Positions 27,594-36,990 of a stretch of DNA of 64,000 nt are shown here, piece after piece. Numbering within the stretch: the first letter of the stretch is position 1; the number at the start of each line of letters is the position of its first letter. A program made the position numbers and the translations under genes. Origin of the DNA: Oceanobacillus senegalensis (GTDB taxonomy: Bacteria; Bacillota; Bacilli; Bacillales; Amphibacillaceae); the NCBI RefSeq assembly GCF_900176885.1, contig NZ_LT839648.1, positions 3,703,297-3,767,296 on the forward strand, read 5' to 3'. A model generated the notes under the pieces. The model was not told the origin of the DNA. It ran no database searches and worked only from the letters and a program-made list of their open reading frames with translations.

Positions 27594-28744
27594 TGGATAC
27601 AAAAGATAACAACATACCAAAAGAACTTCTTGTCCCGATGAAGCAGAAAGAAGATACGAGTGAAGCGATCACTAGTCCGAGCAGAACATTCTTGCAGGAT
27701 GCTAGAAGAACGTTCTTTAAAAATAAATTGGCCGTAGTAAGTATGCTTGCACTACTCTTTATCATAATCATGAGCTTTGTTGGGCCACTAATGAATGACC
27801 ATGGACTAGATGAACAGGACCTATCCCGTGCAAAAATGCCAGCACGTATTCCTGTATTAGAAAATATATCCTGGTTAGGATTTAGCGGTGTTTTAAGTGA
27901 TACATTCAAAGGAGATACGGTTGAACAAGCAACAACTAATGCAATTGCAAGGTATGATAATGCCGAGGAATTTATCGATATCAAAGTGTTAAATGAAGGG
28001 GACGGAAGCAGAAACTCTGCGGAAGTAAAGGCTACTTATCATATATATGAAGCAAAAGATATGGGTGACCAATATTTTTGGTTAGGTACCGATACACTAG
28101 GACGTGATCAATGGACAAGGCTTTGGGATGGTACGAAGGTATCATTACTTATTGCGTTCATTGCAGCGATTATTGGTCTAGTAATCGGTGTTGCTTATGG
28201 TGGTATTGCTGGTTATTATGGCGGTAAAGTGGACGATGTACTAATGCGTATTCTTGAGGTACTTATTGGTATACCGAACCTTGTTATTATTCTATTGATG
28301 ATGCTTGTGTTAGAGCCAGGTATCACCTCCATTGTTATAGCATTGACAATAACAGGTTGGACGGGGATGGCCCGTATTGTTCGTGGAGAAGTCATGAAAT
28401 TAAAGAACCAAGAATATGTACTAGCGGCTAGAACACTTGGTCAGTCGAACTGGAAGGTAATTACAAAGCATTTATTGCCTAACATTAGTGGGATTATCAT
28501 AATTAATACCATGTTTACTATTCCTGATGCGATTTTCTTTGAAGCATTCTTAAGCTTTATTGGTCTAGGGATTACTCCACCAGACGCATCACTTGGTACG
28601 TTGATTAACACTGGTTTTGACAATATTATGCTTTATCCATATATGCTCGTATTCCCGGCTATTCTGATTTCGGTTATTATGATTGCATTTAACCTAATCG
28701 GTGATGGATTACGTGATGCATTTGATCCGAAAATGCATAAATAA
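27593..28744 (+). CDS. oppC: Oligopeptide ABC transporter permease OppC
   Basis: 383 aa. An N-terminal cytoplasmic stretch and first helix (about 45-68) precede an unusually long extracytoplasmic segment of about 100 residues. After it come GTDTLGRDQWTRLWDGTKVS, the conserved DppC/OppC entry to the five core helices, and the EAA loop YVLAARTLGQSNWKVITKH. It forms the translocation pore with OppB. Typical OppC proteins are about 300 residues; the long loop (about 70-165) accounts for the extra length and is a known variant in Bacilli. Confidence 0.9.
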   Translation: MDTKDNNIPKELLVPMKQKEDTSEAITSPSRTFLQDARRTFFKNKLAVVSMLALLFIIIMSFVGPLMNDHGLDEQDLSRAKMPARIPVLENISWLGFSGVLSDTFKGDTVEQATTNAIARYDNAEEFIDIKVLNEGDGSRNSAEVKATYHIYEAKDMGDQYFWLGTDTLGRDQWTRLWDGTKVSLLIAFIAAIIGLVIGVAYGGIAGYYGGKVDDVLMRILEVLIGIPNLVIILLMMLVLEPGITSIVIALTITGWTGMARIVRGEVMKLKNQEYVLAARTLGQSNWKVITKHLLPNISGIIIINTMFTIPDAIFFEAFLSFIGLGITPPDASLGTLINTGFDNIMLYPYMLVFPAILISVIMIAFNLIGDGLRDAFDPKMHK

Positions 28745-28763
28745 TAAAGGTAGGTGTCTTTAA

Positions 28764-29807
28764 ATGAGTAAATTATTAGAAGTAAAAGATTTAGCTGTTT
28801 CATTTAACACCTACAATGGTGAGGTGCAAGCTGTCCGTGGTGTTAGCTTTGATTTGGACAAAGGAGAAACATTAGCGATTGTTGGGGAATCAGGTTCTGG
28901 TAAATCTGTAACAACAAGTGCGCTAATGGGGCTTGTACCCAAACCACAAGGTGTTATTAAATCTGGGGAAATTCTTCTTGAAGGAGAGGACTTAGTTAAA
29001 AAGTCAAATAAGGAAATGCAGAAAATCCGTGGGAAGGATATTTCTATGGTGTTTCAGGACCCAATGACTTCCTTAAATCCAACGATGAAGGTTGGGAATC
29101 AAATTATAGAGGGGCTAATTAAACATCAAAACATGAACCGCAGTGAGGCTAAGAAAAAAGCTATTGAATTGCTTGATCAGGTAGGAATTCCTCATCCAGA
29201 AATTAGAATTAATCAATACCCACATCAATTTTCAGGTGGGATGCGTCAGCGTGTTGTTATCGCGATTGCATTAGCATGTAATCCGAAAGTGCTAATTGCG
29301 GATGAGCCAACAACTGCACTTGATGTAACCATTCAAGCACAGATTTTAGAGTTGATGAAAACCATTCAGAAGGAAACCAATAGTGCGATTGTGTTTATCA
29401 CGCATGACCTTGGCGTGGTGGCTAATGTCGCTGACCGTGTTGCCGTGATGTATGCTGGTAAAGTTGTGGAATATGGTACGGTTGACGACATATTCTACAA
29501 TCCGAAACACCCATATACTTGGGGATTACTTGGATCCATGCCAACATTAGATAGCGAGGATGAGGAACTGTATGCTATTCCTGGGAGCCCGCCAAACATG
29601 TTGAATCCACCTAAAGGAGATGCCTTTGCACCTAGAAATAAGTTCGCATTGGAAATTGATGCAGTCATGGAGCCTCCGATGTTTCAAGTGTCTGATACGC
29701 ATTATGCAGCAACATGGCTACTTCATGAAGATGCACCAAAAATAGAACCTCCAGAATCTGTTAAGAAACGTATGGAAGGATTTGCAAGAACTGGGGGTGA
29801 CAAGTAA
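28764..29807 (+). CDS. oppD: Oligopeptide ABC transporter ATPase OppD
   Basis: 347 aa. Walker A GESGSGKS at residues 41-48, signature FSGGMRQR and Walker B VLIADEPTTALD, then His in FITHDLG. The C-terminal oligo_HPY region includes HPYTWGLLGSMP and IPGSPPNMLNPP. The usual cysteine cluster for a [4Fe-4S] site in some OppD proteins is absent in the visible C-terminus. It powers peptide import with OppF. The gene ends one base into oppF (TAATG). Confidence 0.92.
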   Translation: MSKLLEVKDLAVSFNTYNGEVQAVRGVSFDLDKGETLAIVGESGSGKSVTTSALMGLVPKPQGVIKSGEILLEGEDLVKKSNKEMQKIRGKDISMVFQDPMTSLNPTMKVGNQIIEGLIKHQNMNRSEAKKKAIELLDQVGIPHPEIRINQYPHQFSGGMRQRVVIAIALACNPKVLIADEPTTALDVTIQAQILELMKTIQKETNSAIVFITHDLGVVANVADRVAVMYAGKVVEYGTVDDIFYNPKHPYTWGLLGSMPTLDSEDEELYAIPGSPPNMLNPPKGDAFAPRNKFALEIDAVMEPPMFQVSDTHYAATWLLHEDAPKIEPPESVKKRMEGFARTGGDK

Positions 29808-30742
29808 TGGCGGAGGACAAAATTCTAGAAGTTAAAAATCTTCAAAAGCACTTTAGGGTAGGCAGAAATAAAACGGTAAAAGCAGTGGATGGCGTTACGT
29901 TTGATATTTACCGTGGAGAAACGTTCGGTCTTGTTGGTGAATCTGGTAGTGGGAAATCAACAACCGGAAGAACCATTATCCGCCTTTACGATGCAACAGG
30001 CGGAGAGGTTAAGTTTAATAATGAAGATGTCCATGGAAAGAAATCAAAGGAAGAATTATTAAAGTTCAACCGTAAAATGCAAATGATTTTCCAAGACCCC
30101 TCCTCATCTCTTAATCCACGTATGACGGTTATGGACATTATAGCGGAAGGATTGGATATCCATAACTTAGTAAAAAATGAGAAAGAACGTAAAGAACGTG
30201 TTGAAGAATTATTAGAAGTAGTTGGATTAAATAAAGAGCATGCAAGTAGATTCCCACATGAATTTAGTGGTGGACAACGTCAGCGTATTGGTATAGCTCG
30301 TGCCTTGGCTGTAGAACCAGACCTTATTATTGCAGATGAGCCAATTTCAGCATTAGATGTGTCGATTCAAGCGCAAGTCGTTAACTTGTTGAAAAAGCTT
30401 CAAAAGGAACGTGGCCTAACCTATTTATTTATTGCCCATGATTTATCCATGGTGAAATACATTAGTGACCGAATTGGTGTGATGTATTTAGGTAATCTGG
30501 TGGAGTTAGCGGATAGTGATGAATTGTATAATAATCCAATTCATCCATACACAAAATCGTTGTTAACAGCTATTCCACTTCCTGACCCGGAATATGAGCG
30601 GAATCGTAAACGTGTTCCGTATGATCCGAGTGTACACGACACAAGTGAGGTACCAGAGTTTAGGGAGATTAGGCCTAGACACTGGGTACGCTGTACGAAG
30701 AAGGAATTTGAACAATATAAAAAAGAACTTGAGAATGAATAA
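29807..30742 (+). CDS. oppF: Oligopeptide ABC transporter ATPase OppF
   Basis: 311 aa. Walker A GESGSGKS at residues 44-51, signature FSGGQRQR, Walker B LIIADEPISALD and the His switch in FIAHDLS. The C-terminus has HPYTKSLLTAIPLPDP and ends with RPRHWVRCTKKEFEQY. It is the second ATPase of the Opp complex. It is the last gene of the operon; a terminator follows directly. Confidence 0.92.
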   Translation: MAEDKILEVKNLQKHFRVGRNKTVKAVDGVTFDIYRGETFGLVGESGSGKSTTGRTIIRLYDATGGEVKFNNEDVHGKKSKEELLKFNRKMQMIFQDPSSSLNPRMTVMDIIAEGLDIHNLVKNEKERKERVEELLEVVGLNKEHASRFPHEFSGGQRQRIGIARALAVEPDLIIADEPISALDVSIQAQVVNLLKKLQKERGLTYLFIAHDLSMVKYISDRIGVMYLGNLVELADSDELYNNPIHPYTKSLLTAIPLPDPEYERNRKRVPYDPSVHDTSEVPEFREIRPRHWVRCTKKEFEQYKKELENE

Positions 30743-30786
30743 AAAATCTCCTTGTTACCTTTCACGGTAGCGAGGGATTTTTTTTC
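30743..30786 (+). terminator. Terminator of the opp operon
   Basis: An imperfect stem AATCTCC…TACC/GGTA…GGGATT is followed by an eight-T run (30778-30785). Confidence 0.75.
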
Positions 30787-30892
30787 TAGGTCAACCACCC
30801 CTTTCTGTAGGGTTCTTTTTAGTAAACTTGTACCCATTGATCGAATTTCATGTATTTTGTTATTTAACAATGATTCGTGAATGATGAATTGT

Positions 30893-30922
30893 TTGACAAC
30901 AGGTCCTGTATTATAATAAAAT
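30893..30922 (+). promoter_or_regulatory. Promoter of the TRAP-TAXI gene cluster
   Basis: A perfect TTGACA (30893-30898) is followed after 18 bp by TAAAAT (30917-30922). A better TATAAT at 30912-30917 is too close to that -35 box, so the exact -10 is unsure. Confidence 0.5.
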
Positions 30923-30959
30923 ATTGAACAGAAGTATGAGAAAAAAAGGGGGATATGAA

Positions 30960-31955
30960 ATGAGAAAGAAGACACTTTTTACCTTTGTAATGCTTTTCGT
31001 TTTAGCGATGGTCTTAGTTGCCTGTGGAGGCGGGACAGACACTGGAAATGAAGACGGTAGTTCGAATGGAGGGGGAGAAGCTCCTGAATTCTTGAGCATG
31101 TTAACCGGCGGAACAAGTGGTACGTATTACCCATTGGGTGGGGAAATGGCAAGTATTATTACAGATGAAACAGGAATTCAAACGGATGCGATTTCTTCCA
31201 ATGCTTCCGCGGATAATGTAGTTTCTTTACAAGAAGGGGAAGCGGAATTAGCATTTGTTCAAACGGATGTTATTGCAAACGCTGTAGAAGGTGTTAATGC
31301 ATTTGATGGTAACCCAGTGGATAATGTATTAGCGTTAGGTTCATTATATCCAGAAACGATTCAAATTGTTACAACAGCGGATTCAGGGATTGAGTCTGTG
31401 GAAGATTTAAAAGGAAAAACCGTTTCTGTAGGTGCACCAGGATCTGGAACTTACATTAATGCAGAGCAAATCCTTGAAGTTCATGGATTATCCATTGAAG
31501 ATGATATTGAAGCACAGAACCTAGACTTTGGTGAATCTACTGGTGGAATTCAAGATGGTAACATCGATGCTGCATTTATTACAGCCGGAACTCCTACTGG
31601 TGCGGTAGAAGGATTAGGAGCTACTACAGATGTAAGTATCGTTCCAATTGCCGAGGAAAAAATTAATGAGCTTGTGGAACAATATCCTTATTATGCTGCA
31701 GATACCATTACTGCTGGAACGTATGGACTGGAAGAGGATGTAACAACAGTTGCCGTTCTTGCCATGCTTGCTGTAACGGATTCATTATCTGAAGATGCTG
31801 TTTACGATATTACAAAAGCAATTTACGATAATACGGATGCTATTTCCCATGCTAAAGGGGAATTTATTACGAAGGATTCTGCCTTGGACGGTATTGGAAT
31901 TGACTTGCATCCAGGAGCAGAAAAGTACTTCCAAGAAGAAGGACTACTTGAATAG
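30960..31955 (+). CDS. TAXI family TRAP transporter solute-binding lipoprotein
   Basis: 331 aa from ATG 30960, which has AAAGGGGG upstream; an in-frame TTG at 30924 has no site and would spoil the signal peptide. Lipobox LVAC with Cys22, then a Gly/Asn-rich linker. The TAXI motif is LTGGTSGTYYPLGGEMA (about residues 47-63), followed by FVQTDVIANAVEG and VSVGAPGSGTYINAEQIL. TAXI proteins feed fused DctQM TRAP permeases; glutamate or other carboxylates are reported substrates, but the ligand here is unknown. It heads a cluster with DUF1850 and permease genes. Confidence 0.88.
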   Translation: MRKKTLFTFVMLFVLAMVLVACGGGTDTGNEDGSSNGGGEAPEFLSMLTGGTSGTYYPLGGEMASIITDETGIQTDAISSNASADNVVSLQEGEAELAFVQTDVIANAVEGVNAFDGNPVDNVLALGSLYPETIQIVTTADSGIESVEDLKGKTVSVGAPGSGTYINAEQILEVHGLSIEDDIEAQNLDFGESTGGIQDGNIDAAFITAGTPTGAVEGLGATTDVSIVPIAEEKINELVEQYPYYAADTITAGTYGLEEDVTTVAVLAMLAVTDSLSEDAVYDITKAIYDNTDAISHAKGEFITKDSALDGIGIDLHPGAEKYFQEEGLLE

Positions 31956-31967
31956 AACATAGAATAA

Positions 31968-32019
31968 GGCCGGCTGTTAAACCTATTGTTCATAGGCTTA
32001 AGCTGCCGGCTACTTTTTT
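31968..32019 (+). terminator. Hairpin after the TAXI binding-protein gene
   Basis: GCCGGC pairs with GCCGGC, and further inside TTAA with TTAA and CCTAT with ATAGG, so the stem is long with small interruptions; ACTTTTTTA follows. It may separate high binding-protein expression from the permease. Confidence 0.7.
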
Positions 32020-32228
32020 AAGTCTTTATAACCTTCATGTATGGATTCAAAAAGAAGGATGACAGAATCATCCGCTCAGGTCACATTTTGCCGGATTTTG
32101 AATATACCCTTAACGTATTACATATATAGTCTATCAATAACTCATTCGCATATACCCTAGAAACGAATGCATTTTTCAAATTATCCCTCTGGTTATATAA
32201 TAGTAGGATACGAATAGGTGGACTGAAT

Positions 32229-32759
32229 ATGAAATTAAAGAAATTATTACTTTCCTTTATCATTCTGCTCCTTTTACTCATCGGTTTGTTTGTTCCCTTT
32301 CGTACTGCTTTAGTCTTTTATAAAGAGAATACAGATTATATTGAAGCATTTTTGCCCATTCAAAAGGGAGACACCTTCCAAATTATTTTTAAACATTCTA
32401 TTCACTTAAAAGATGTGGTTGAAAAATATAAAGTTACAGATGATTTACAAATAAAACAATATGAATTTGTCTATGAGGAATTCGGAATTGGAATGCCTAG
32501 TAATGCACAAGAAGGAGAGTCTTTTGTATATGAAGATGGGAAATATCATATAAGAGATATAGATCGAATATTTCCATTCATTAATGTTCGAAATGGTAAG
32601 ACCGTATCAAAAAATCGATTAGTTTGGGGAACAGAGGATTCAGAAGAAGAGCATATGGTTTGGTTTAATGAGTACTTCAAGCCAGGTGCATGGTTTACGA
32701 TTAAAGTGGAGAGGATTTCACTTTGGGAATACTTGAAAGGAGTGAAAATACATGACTGA
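32229..32759 (+). CDS. DUF1850 domain-containing protein
   Basis: 176 aa. One N-terminal membrane anchor (about residues 5-27) precedes a small β-rich extracytoplasmic domain. The conserved FKHSIHLKDVVEKYKV and GIGMPSNAQEGESF segments are typical of DUF1850. The function is unknown; the family is nearly always encoded between a TAXI binding protein and a fused TRAP permease, as here. Its end overlaps the permease start by 8 bp. Confidence 0.82.
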   Translation: MKLKKLLLSFIILLLLLIGLFVPFRTALVFYKENTDYIEAFLPIQKGDTFQIIFKHSIHLKDVVEKYKVTDDLQIKQYEFVYEEFGIGMPSNAQEGESFVYEDGKYHIRDIDRIFPFINVRNGKTVSKNRLVWGTEDSEEEHMVWFNEYFKPGAWFTIKVERISLWEYLKGVKIHD

Positions 32760-34779
32760 TCAAAATAAAAAAGTTGAGTTAACGGAAGAAGAACAGCAAA
32801 AACTATTAGAAAAATATGATGCAGAATCCAATACGAGGAAGTTGACTGGTTTTGCGGGATGGCTTGTATTTCTTACATTAATTGCATTTTCTTTATTTCA
32901 ATTATATACGGGGGCATTCGGTGCCTATACAGCATATATTCAACGAACCATACACTTAGGGTTTGCTTTATCTCTCATATTTTTATTATTTCCAGCTAAA
33001 AGAGGGACAAATAGAAATAGAGTACCATGGTATGATTGGATTTTAGTTATTTTATCCGTTGTCGTGTCGAGTTATTGGCCTTTATTCTATGAAACGTTAG
33101 TACAGCAAATTGGTGGGATTAACCAAGCACAGATGATTATTGGTTTAATTGCTATTTTACTTGTCTTAGAGGCTACTAGACGAGCAGTTGGTCTACCTAT
33201 TATCATTATTGCAATTGTTTTCTTGCTTTATGCTTATTTTGGCCGACAAATGCCGGGAATGTTAGCCCATCGTGGACTTAGTTTAGAACAATTAGTTGAT
33301 TCTATGTTCTTTACGACAGAAGGTATTTTGGGTACACCGTTACAGGTTTCCTCCACATATATCTTTCTATTTTTACTATTTGGAGCGTTTTTAGTACAGA
33401 CTGGTGTTGGTTTGTATTTCAATGATTTGGCTTTAGCTATTGCGGGTCGCCGTGTTGGTGGACCGGCGAAGGTAGCAATATTCTCAAGTGCATTGAACGG
33501 AACCATCTCCGGGAGCTCTGTTGCCAACACAGTAACCACTGGTTCATATACGATTCCAATGATGAAAAAGTTAGGGTATAGGCCAAACTTCGCAGGTGCT
33601 GTTGAGGCTGCTTCTTCCACAGGTGGTCAAATTATGCCTCCGATCATGGGTGCAGCAGCATTCTTGATGATTGAATTTGCAGGTGTACCGTATTGGGATA
33701 TCGCTAAGGCAGCGGTTATACCAGCAATTCTATATTTCTCTGGTATTTGGATTATGACACACTTTGAAGCGAAAAGGGTTGGACTTGTTGGACTAGCAAA
33801 AGAGGAAATACCGAATAAAAAGGAAGTATTTAAAAAGCTATATCTACTACTACCAATTCTGGCAATTGTTTATTTCCTTTTTGATGGATATAGTATTGAA
33901 AGAACTGCTATATATGGAATTCTTATTACCATAGGTGTTAGCTTACTTCGTAAAGACACAAATATATTCATTGAGAATGGCAAATTTACATTAAGGAAGC
34001 TAATTACGGCACTTACGGATGGTGCTCGTACTGCATTAGGTGTAGCAGCAGCAACTGCATGTGCTGGTATTATTGTAGGTGTTGTAACGAAGACGGGATT
34101 AGGTCTAAAGCTTGGTAATGGATTAGTAGATATGGCAGCAGCTATCACTAGTACACCATTAGCGCTTTTATTATTGACACTTTTCTTTACCATGGTAACC
34201 TCTATTATTTTAGGTATGGGTTCACCTACAACAGCTAACTATATTATTACATCAACGATTGCTTTACCTGCTATTATGGCGTTGGTTGATCAATATCAAT
34301 TTGCGATTCCGGTATTAGCAGCTCATATGTTTGTATTTTACTTCGGAATTGTTGCGGATATCACACCGCCTGTTGCGTTGGCTGCATTTGCAGCAACAGG
34401 TATATCGGGTGGTGAGCCGATACGAACTGGTTTTAATGCATCGAAATTGGCGATTGCAGCATTTATCATTCCATACATGTTTATCCTTGAACCACAATTA
34501 TTAATGATTGATGTAACAACAGGTGGAATGATTTGGTTACTCCTAACGGCCATTACAGGTATGATTGCTATTGGTGCTGGCTTAATTGGCTTCTGGTATC
34601 GAAAACTACATTGGGTAGAACGTATCGTTACAGTTGTTACTGGTTTACTACTCATTTATCCTGAAGGTAACACGGATATATATGGACTCGTTCTATTTAT
34701 TGCTATGTTAGTTGTTCAATTTATGACTAGGAATCGAGCAAAAGGTCAAAAACAAAAAGTGGCTGGTGGAGAAGCTTAA
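32752..34779 (+). CDS. TRAP transporter permease, DctQ-DctM fusion
   Basis: 675 aa. The first part (about 1-190) has the four-helix DctQ-like module. The remainder is a DctM-type module with about twelve helices, containing SSALNGTISGSSVANTVTTG and ASSTGGQIMPPIMGAAAFL, the family signature. It uses an ion gradient, often sodium, to import the solute caught by the TAXI protein. RBS AAAGGAG lies within the DUF1850 gene. A terminator follows at 34807-34836. Confidence 0.9.
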   Translation: MTDQNKKVELTEEEQQKLLEKYDAESNTRKLTGFAGWLVFLTLIAFSLFQLYTGAFGAYTAYIQRTIHLGFALSLIFLLFPAKRGTNRNRVPWYDWILVILSVVVSSYWPLFYETLVQQIGGINQAQMIIGLIAILLVLEATRRAVGLPIIIIAIVFLLYAYFGRQMPGMLAHRGLSLEQLVDSMFFTTEGILGTPLQVSSTYIFLFLLFGAFLVQTGVGLYFNDLALAIAGRRVGGPAKVAIFSSALNGTISGSSVANTVTTGSYTIPMMKKLGYRPNFAGAVEAASSTGGQIMPPIMGAAAFLMIEFAGVPYWDIAKAAVIPAILYFSGIWIMTHFEAKRVGLVGLAKEEIPNKKEVFKKLYLLLPILAIVYFLFDGYSIERTAIYGILITIGVSLLRKDTNIFIENGKFTLRKLITALTDGARTALGVAAATACAGIIVGVVTKTGLGLKLGNGLVDMAAAITSTPLALLLLTLFFTMVTSIILGMGSPTTANYIITSTIALPAIMALVDQYQFAIPVLAAHMFVFYFGIVADITPPVALAAFAATGISGGEPIRTGFNASKLAIAAFIIPYMFILEPQLLMIDVTTGGMIWLLLTAITGMIAIGAGLIGFWYRKLHWVERIVTVVTGLLLIYPEGNTDIYGLVLFIAMLVVQFMTRNRAKGQKQKVAGGEA

Positions 34780-34806
34780 TAGATTAATAATGTCAATGAA
34801 TATTGG

Positions 34807-34836
34807 ATGGCCAGGATATTTCCTGGTCATTTTTTT
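34807..34836 (+). terminator. Terminator of the TRAP-TAXI cluster
   Basis: GGCCAGGA pairs with TCCTGGTC (one G-U) around TATT, followed by ATTTTTTTAC. Confidence 0.8.
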
Positions 34837-34980
34837 ACTGTTTTCCAATCTTTAATTACATATACTTCAATGAGTCACTAAAAATCTGGCAGTCTATTAA
34901 TATGCTTTTAGAAAAGGATTTAGCTATGGGTCTATGCTAAAATAGATGTCAGAATAAATTAGAAAAGGCTGGTTTTATAA

Positions 34981-36324
34981 ATGAAAAAACAGCATGATTT
35001 TACACAGGGAAATATAGTTAGGCAACTTATTGTATTTTCCGGACCAATCATGTTAGCAAATCTTTTGCAGACGTCTTATCAGTTTATTGATAGTCTTTGG
35101 GTTGGGAATTTATTAGGGGCAAATGCTTTGGGTGCTGTTGCTGTTTCAAGTACGATTATATTTACTGTATTATCATTTGTCATTGGACTAAATAATGCTG
35201 CACTCACGATACTTTCTCAACAAAAAGGGCGTGATAATAAGGAAGGTTTAACGCGCTACTTAAATGCATTTGTTGTTATTTTAACAACGATATCTATATT
35301 ACTAGGGCTTATTGGATATTTCTTTGCGGAAGGTTTTTTACATCTACTAGGTACACCTGAAAGTATGATGGATGAGGCTATAAGTTATTTGCGAATTAAC
35401 TTTCTGGGAATTCTCTTCCTTTTCGGTTATAACTTTATTAGTACGGTGCTTCGTGCCTTAGGAGATAGTAAAACTCCCATGCATTTTGTTACGCTTGCCG
35501 TATTACTTAACATTGTACTTGATCCATTATTTATATCTACTTTTAATTGGAAAGTAGAGGGGGCAGCATTAGCTACGGTTGTCTCTCAGGGGAGTGCATT
35601 TTTGTATGGAATTATTTATGTTCTTTCTAAAAAACTTGCGCCATTTACAATGCCGACATTACCAGCTTGGAAAGAAGTTCGTCTAATCTTAAATTTGGGG
35701 ATTCCATCTGGGCTGCAAATGGCTGTGATTTCAGCTGGCTCTGCCGCCATTATGAGTGTTGTAACTACATTTGGTGCAGGAGTTGTGGCTGGCTTTAGTG
35801 CAGCGCAACGTTTAGATAGTTTATTACTCTTGCCAGCCCACGCACTTAGCACAGCTGTTGGTAGTATGGCCGGACAAAATATTGGAGTGAAAAACTGGTC
35901 ACGCGTAAGCAGTATAGTGAAGTATGGTGTTTTGTATAATTTAACCATCATGGGGTTAGTGGCCATTTTAGTTGTGTTTCTTGCCCAATATGGTGTACAG
36001 CTGTTTATTCGTGAAGAAGAAGCTGTTCAGTTTGGTACCATGTATTTGCAAATCATTGCCCTTTGCTACCCATTTCTCGGAATCAACTTTGTCTTAAATG
36101 GGATTGTAAGAGCCGCTGGTGCGATGTATCAAGTGCTTGCTCTGAATATCATTTCCTTTTGGGTCTTACGTTTCCCGTTAACGGCATTATTCGCCAATCT
36201 GTTTGGGGAAATGGGTATTGCAATTGGAATGGGATCGAGCTTTATTGTAAGTAGTTGTATTGCATTCCTATATTTCCGGTTTGGTAAATGGCGTGAAAAG
36301 GAGTTATTCGTCAAAAATCGATAA
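34981..36324 (+). CDS. MATE family efflux transporter
   Basis: 447 aa with twelve predicted helices in two homologous halves (MatE, PF01554). The N-terminal ITF-like motif QLIVFSGPIMLANLLQTSYQ and VDSLWVGN-type FIDSLWVGNLLG are typical of the DinF/NorM-related group, as is LRALGDSKTPM. It should extrude organic cations by sodium or proton antiport; substrates not inferable. Start ATG follows AAAAGGCTGG. It appears monocistronic. Confidence 0.88.
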   Translation: MKKQHDFTQGNIVRQLIVFSGPIMLANLLQTSYQFIDSLWVGNLLGANALGAVAVSSTIIFTVLSFVIGLNNAALTILSQQKGRDNKEGLTRYLNAFVVILTTISILLGLIGYFFAEGFLHLLGTPESMMDEAISYLRINFLGILFLFGYNFISTVLRALGDSKTPMHFVTLAVLLNIVLDPLFISTFNWKVEGAALATVVSQGSAFLYGIIYVLSKKLAPFTMPTLPAWKEVRLILNLGIPSGLQMAVISAGSAAIMSVVTTFGAGVVAGFSAAQRLDSLLLLPAHALSTAVGSMAGQNIGVKNWSRVSSIVKYGVLYNLTIMGLVAILVVFLAQYGVQLFIREEEAVQFGTMYLQIIALCYPFLGINFVLNGIVRAAGAMYQVLALNIISFWVLRFPLTALFANLFGEMGIAIGMGSSFIVSSCIAFLYFRFGKWREKELFVKNR

Positions 36325-36389
36325 TATGTGCATAGGGCTGTTGATATCTTATGGATATTTTCCAAGGATTGGGGATAAGTGAATAAAGT

Positions 36390-36990
36390 TGTGGATAAAA
36401 TTGTTTATAATGGGGGATATTTCCACAAGGATTTAGTGCTTAGGTAGATGTTTTATAGATTTAATGATCAGTAGATGTACGGTAAGTATTGATTTGGCGG
36501 TAATTAATATGTGGATAAGGGTTAGGATATATCCTTCTAGTTGCCCTCTTAAAATAATAGAATTAATAATATGATATGTTGATAATTAGATAGATATCCA
36601 CAATTAATTCACAACCTGTGTATTTCTCTGATTGATTCTAATCTTATTGCTTTTCAAACGATTATACGTTGTGTTAAAAATCAATATCTATTAATAGATT
36701 TATCGCAGGTTAAGGGGCAGTAATATCCTCCACCTTAAAAATGAGGATGGGGGATGAAAGAAACCCACCACTGATTGAAGATTCACTTTATATTATCAAG
36801 ATAGGTGATTTAAATTGAAGAAACAAACGAAAAAAGCAATCTATCAAATTATGCTTATCATTATTTTATTTTTTACAGTGTTTATCGTTATTTCTATCTT
36901 ATCATTCATAGATCATAGTCCAAGAGAGTCAACTTCAAATTATCCACAAATATCAGATGAGGTTCGGCAATATAGGCCACTTGTGGATAA
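36390..36990. promoter_or_regulatory. DnaA-box cluster
   Basis: Four exact TTATCCACA boxes are at 36390-36398 (minus), 36510-36518 (minus), 36940-36948 (plus) and 36982-36990 (minus). Single-mismatch boxes lie at 36577-36585, 36594-36602 and 36605-36613. The first part is a 490-bp intergenic, AT-rich region; the last two exact boxes are inside the lysozyme-like gene. No dnaA, dnaN or other replication gene is near, so it is more like the chromosomal DnaA-box clusters of B. subtilis than an origin. Confidence 0.55.
36700..36792 (+). repeat. Dispersed repeat, family B, copy 3
   Basis: It starts TTATCGCAGGTTAAGGGGCA and ends GATTGAAGATTCACTTTATA, probably close to the family consensus. It lies between the DnaA-box region and the lysozyme-like gene; its right end is 23 bp before that start codon. 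Confidence 0.85.

Noticed and set aside
36390-36990. Chromosomal or plasmid replication origin
   Set aside because: DnaA boxes are present but no replication gene, iteron set or classic AT-rich unwinding repeat with neighbours such as dnaA/dnaN.
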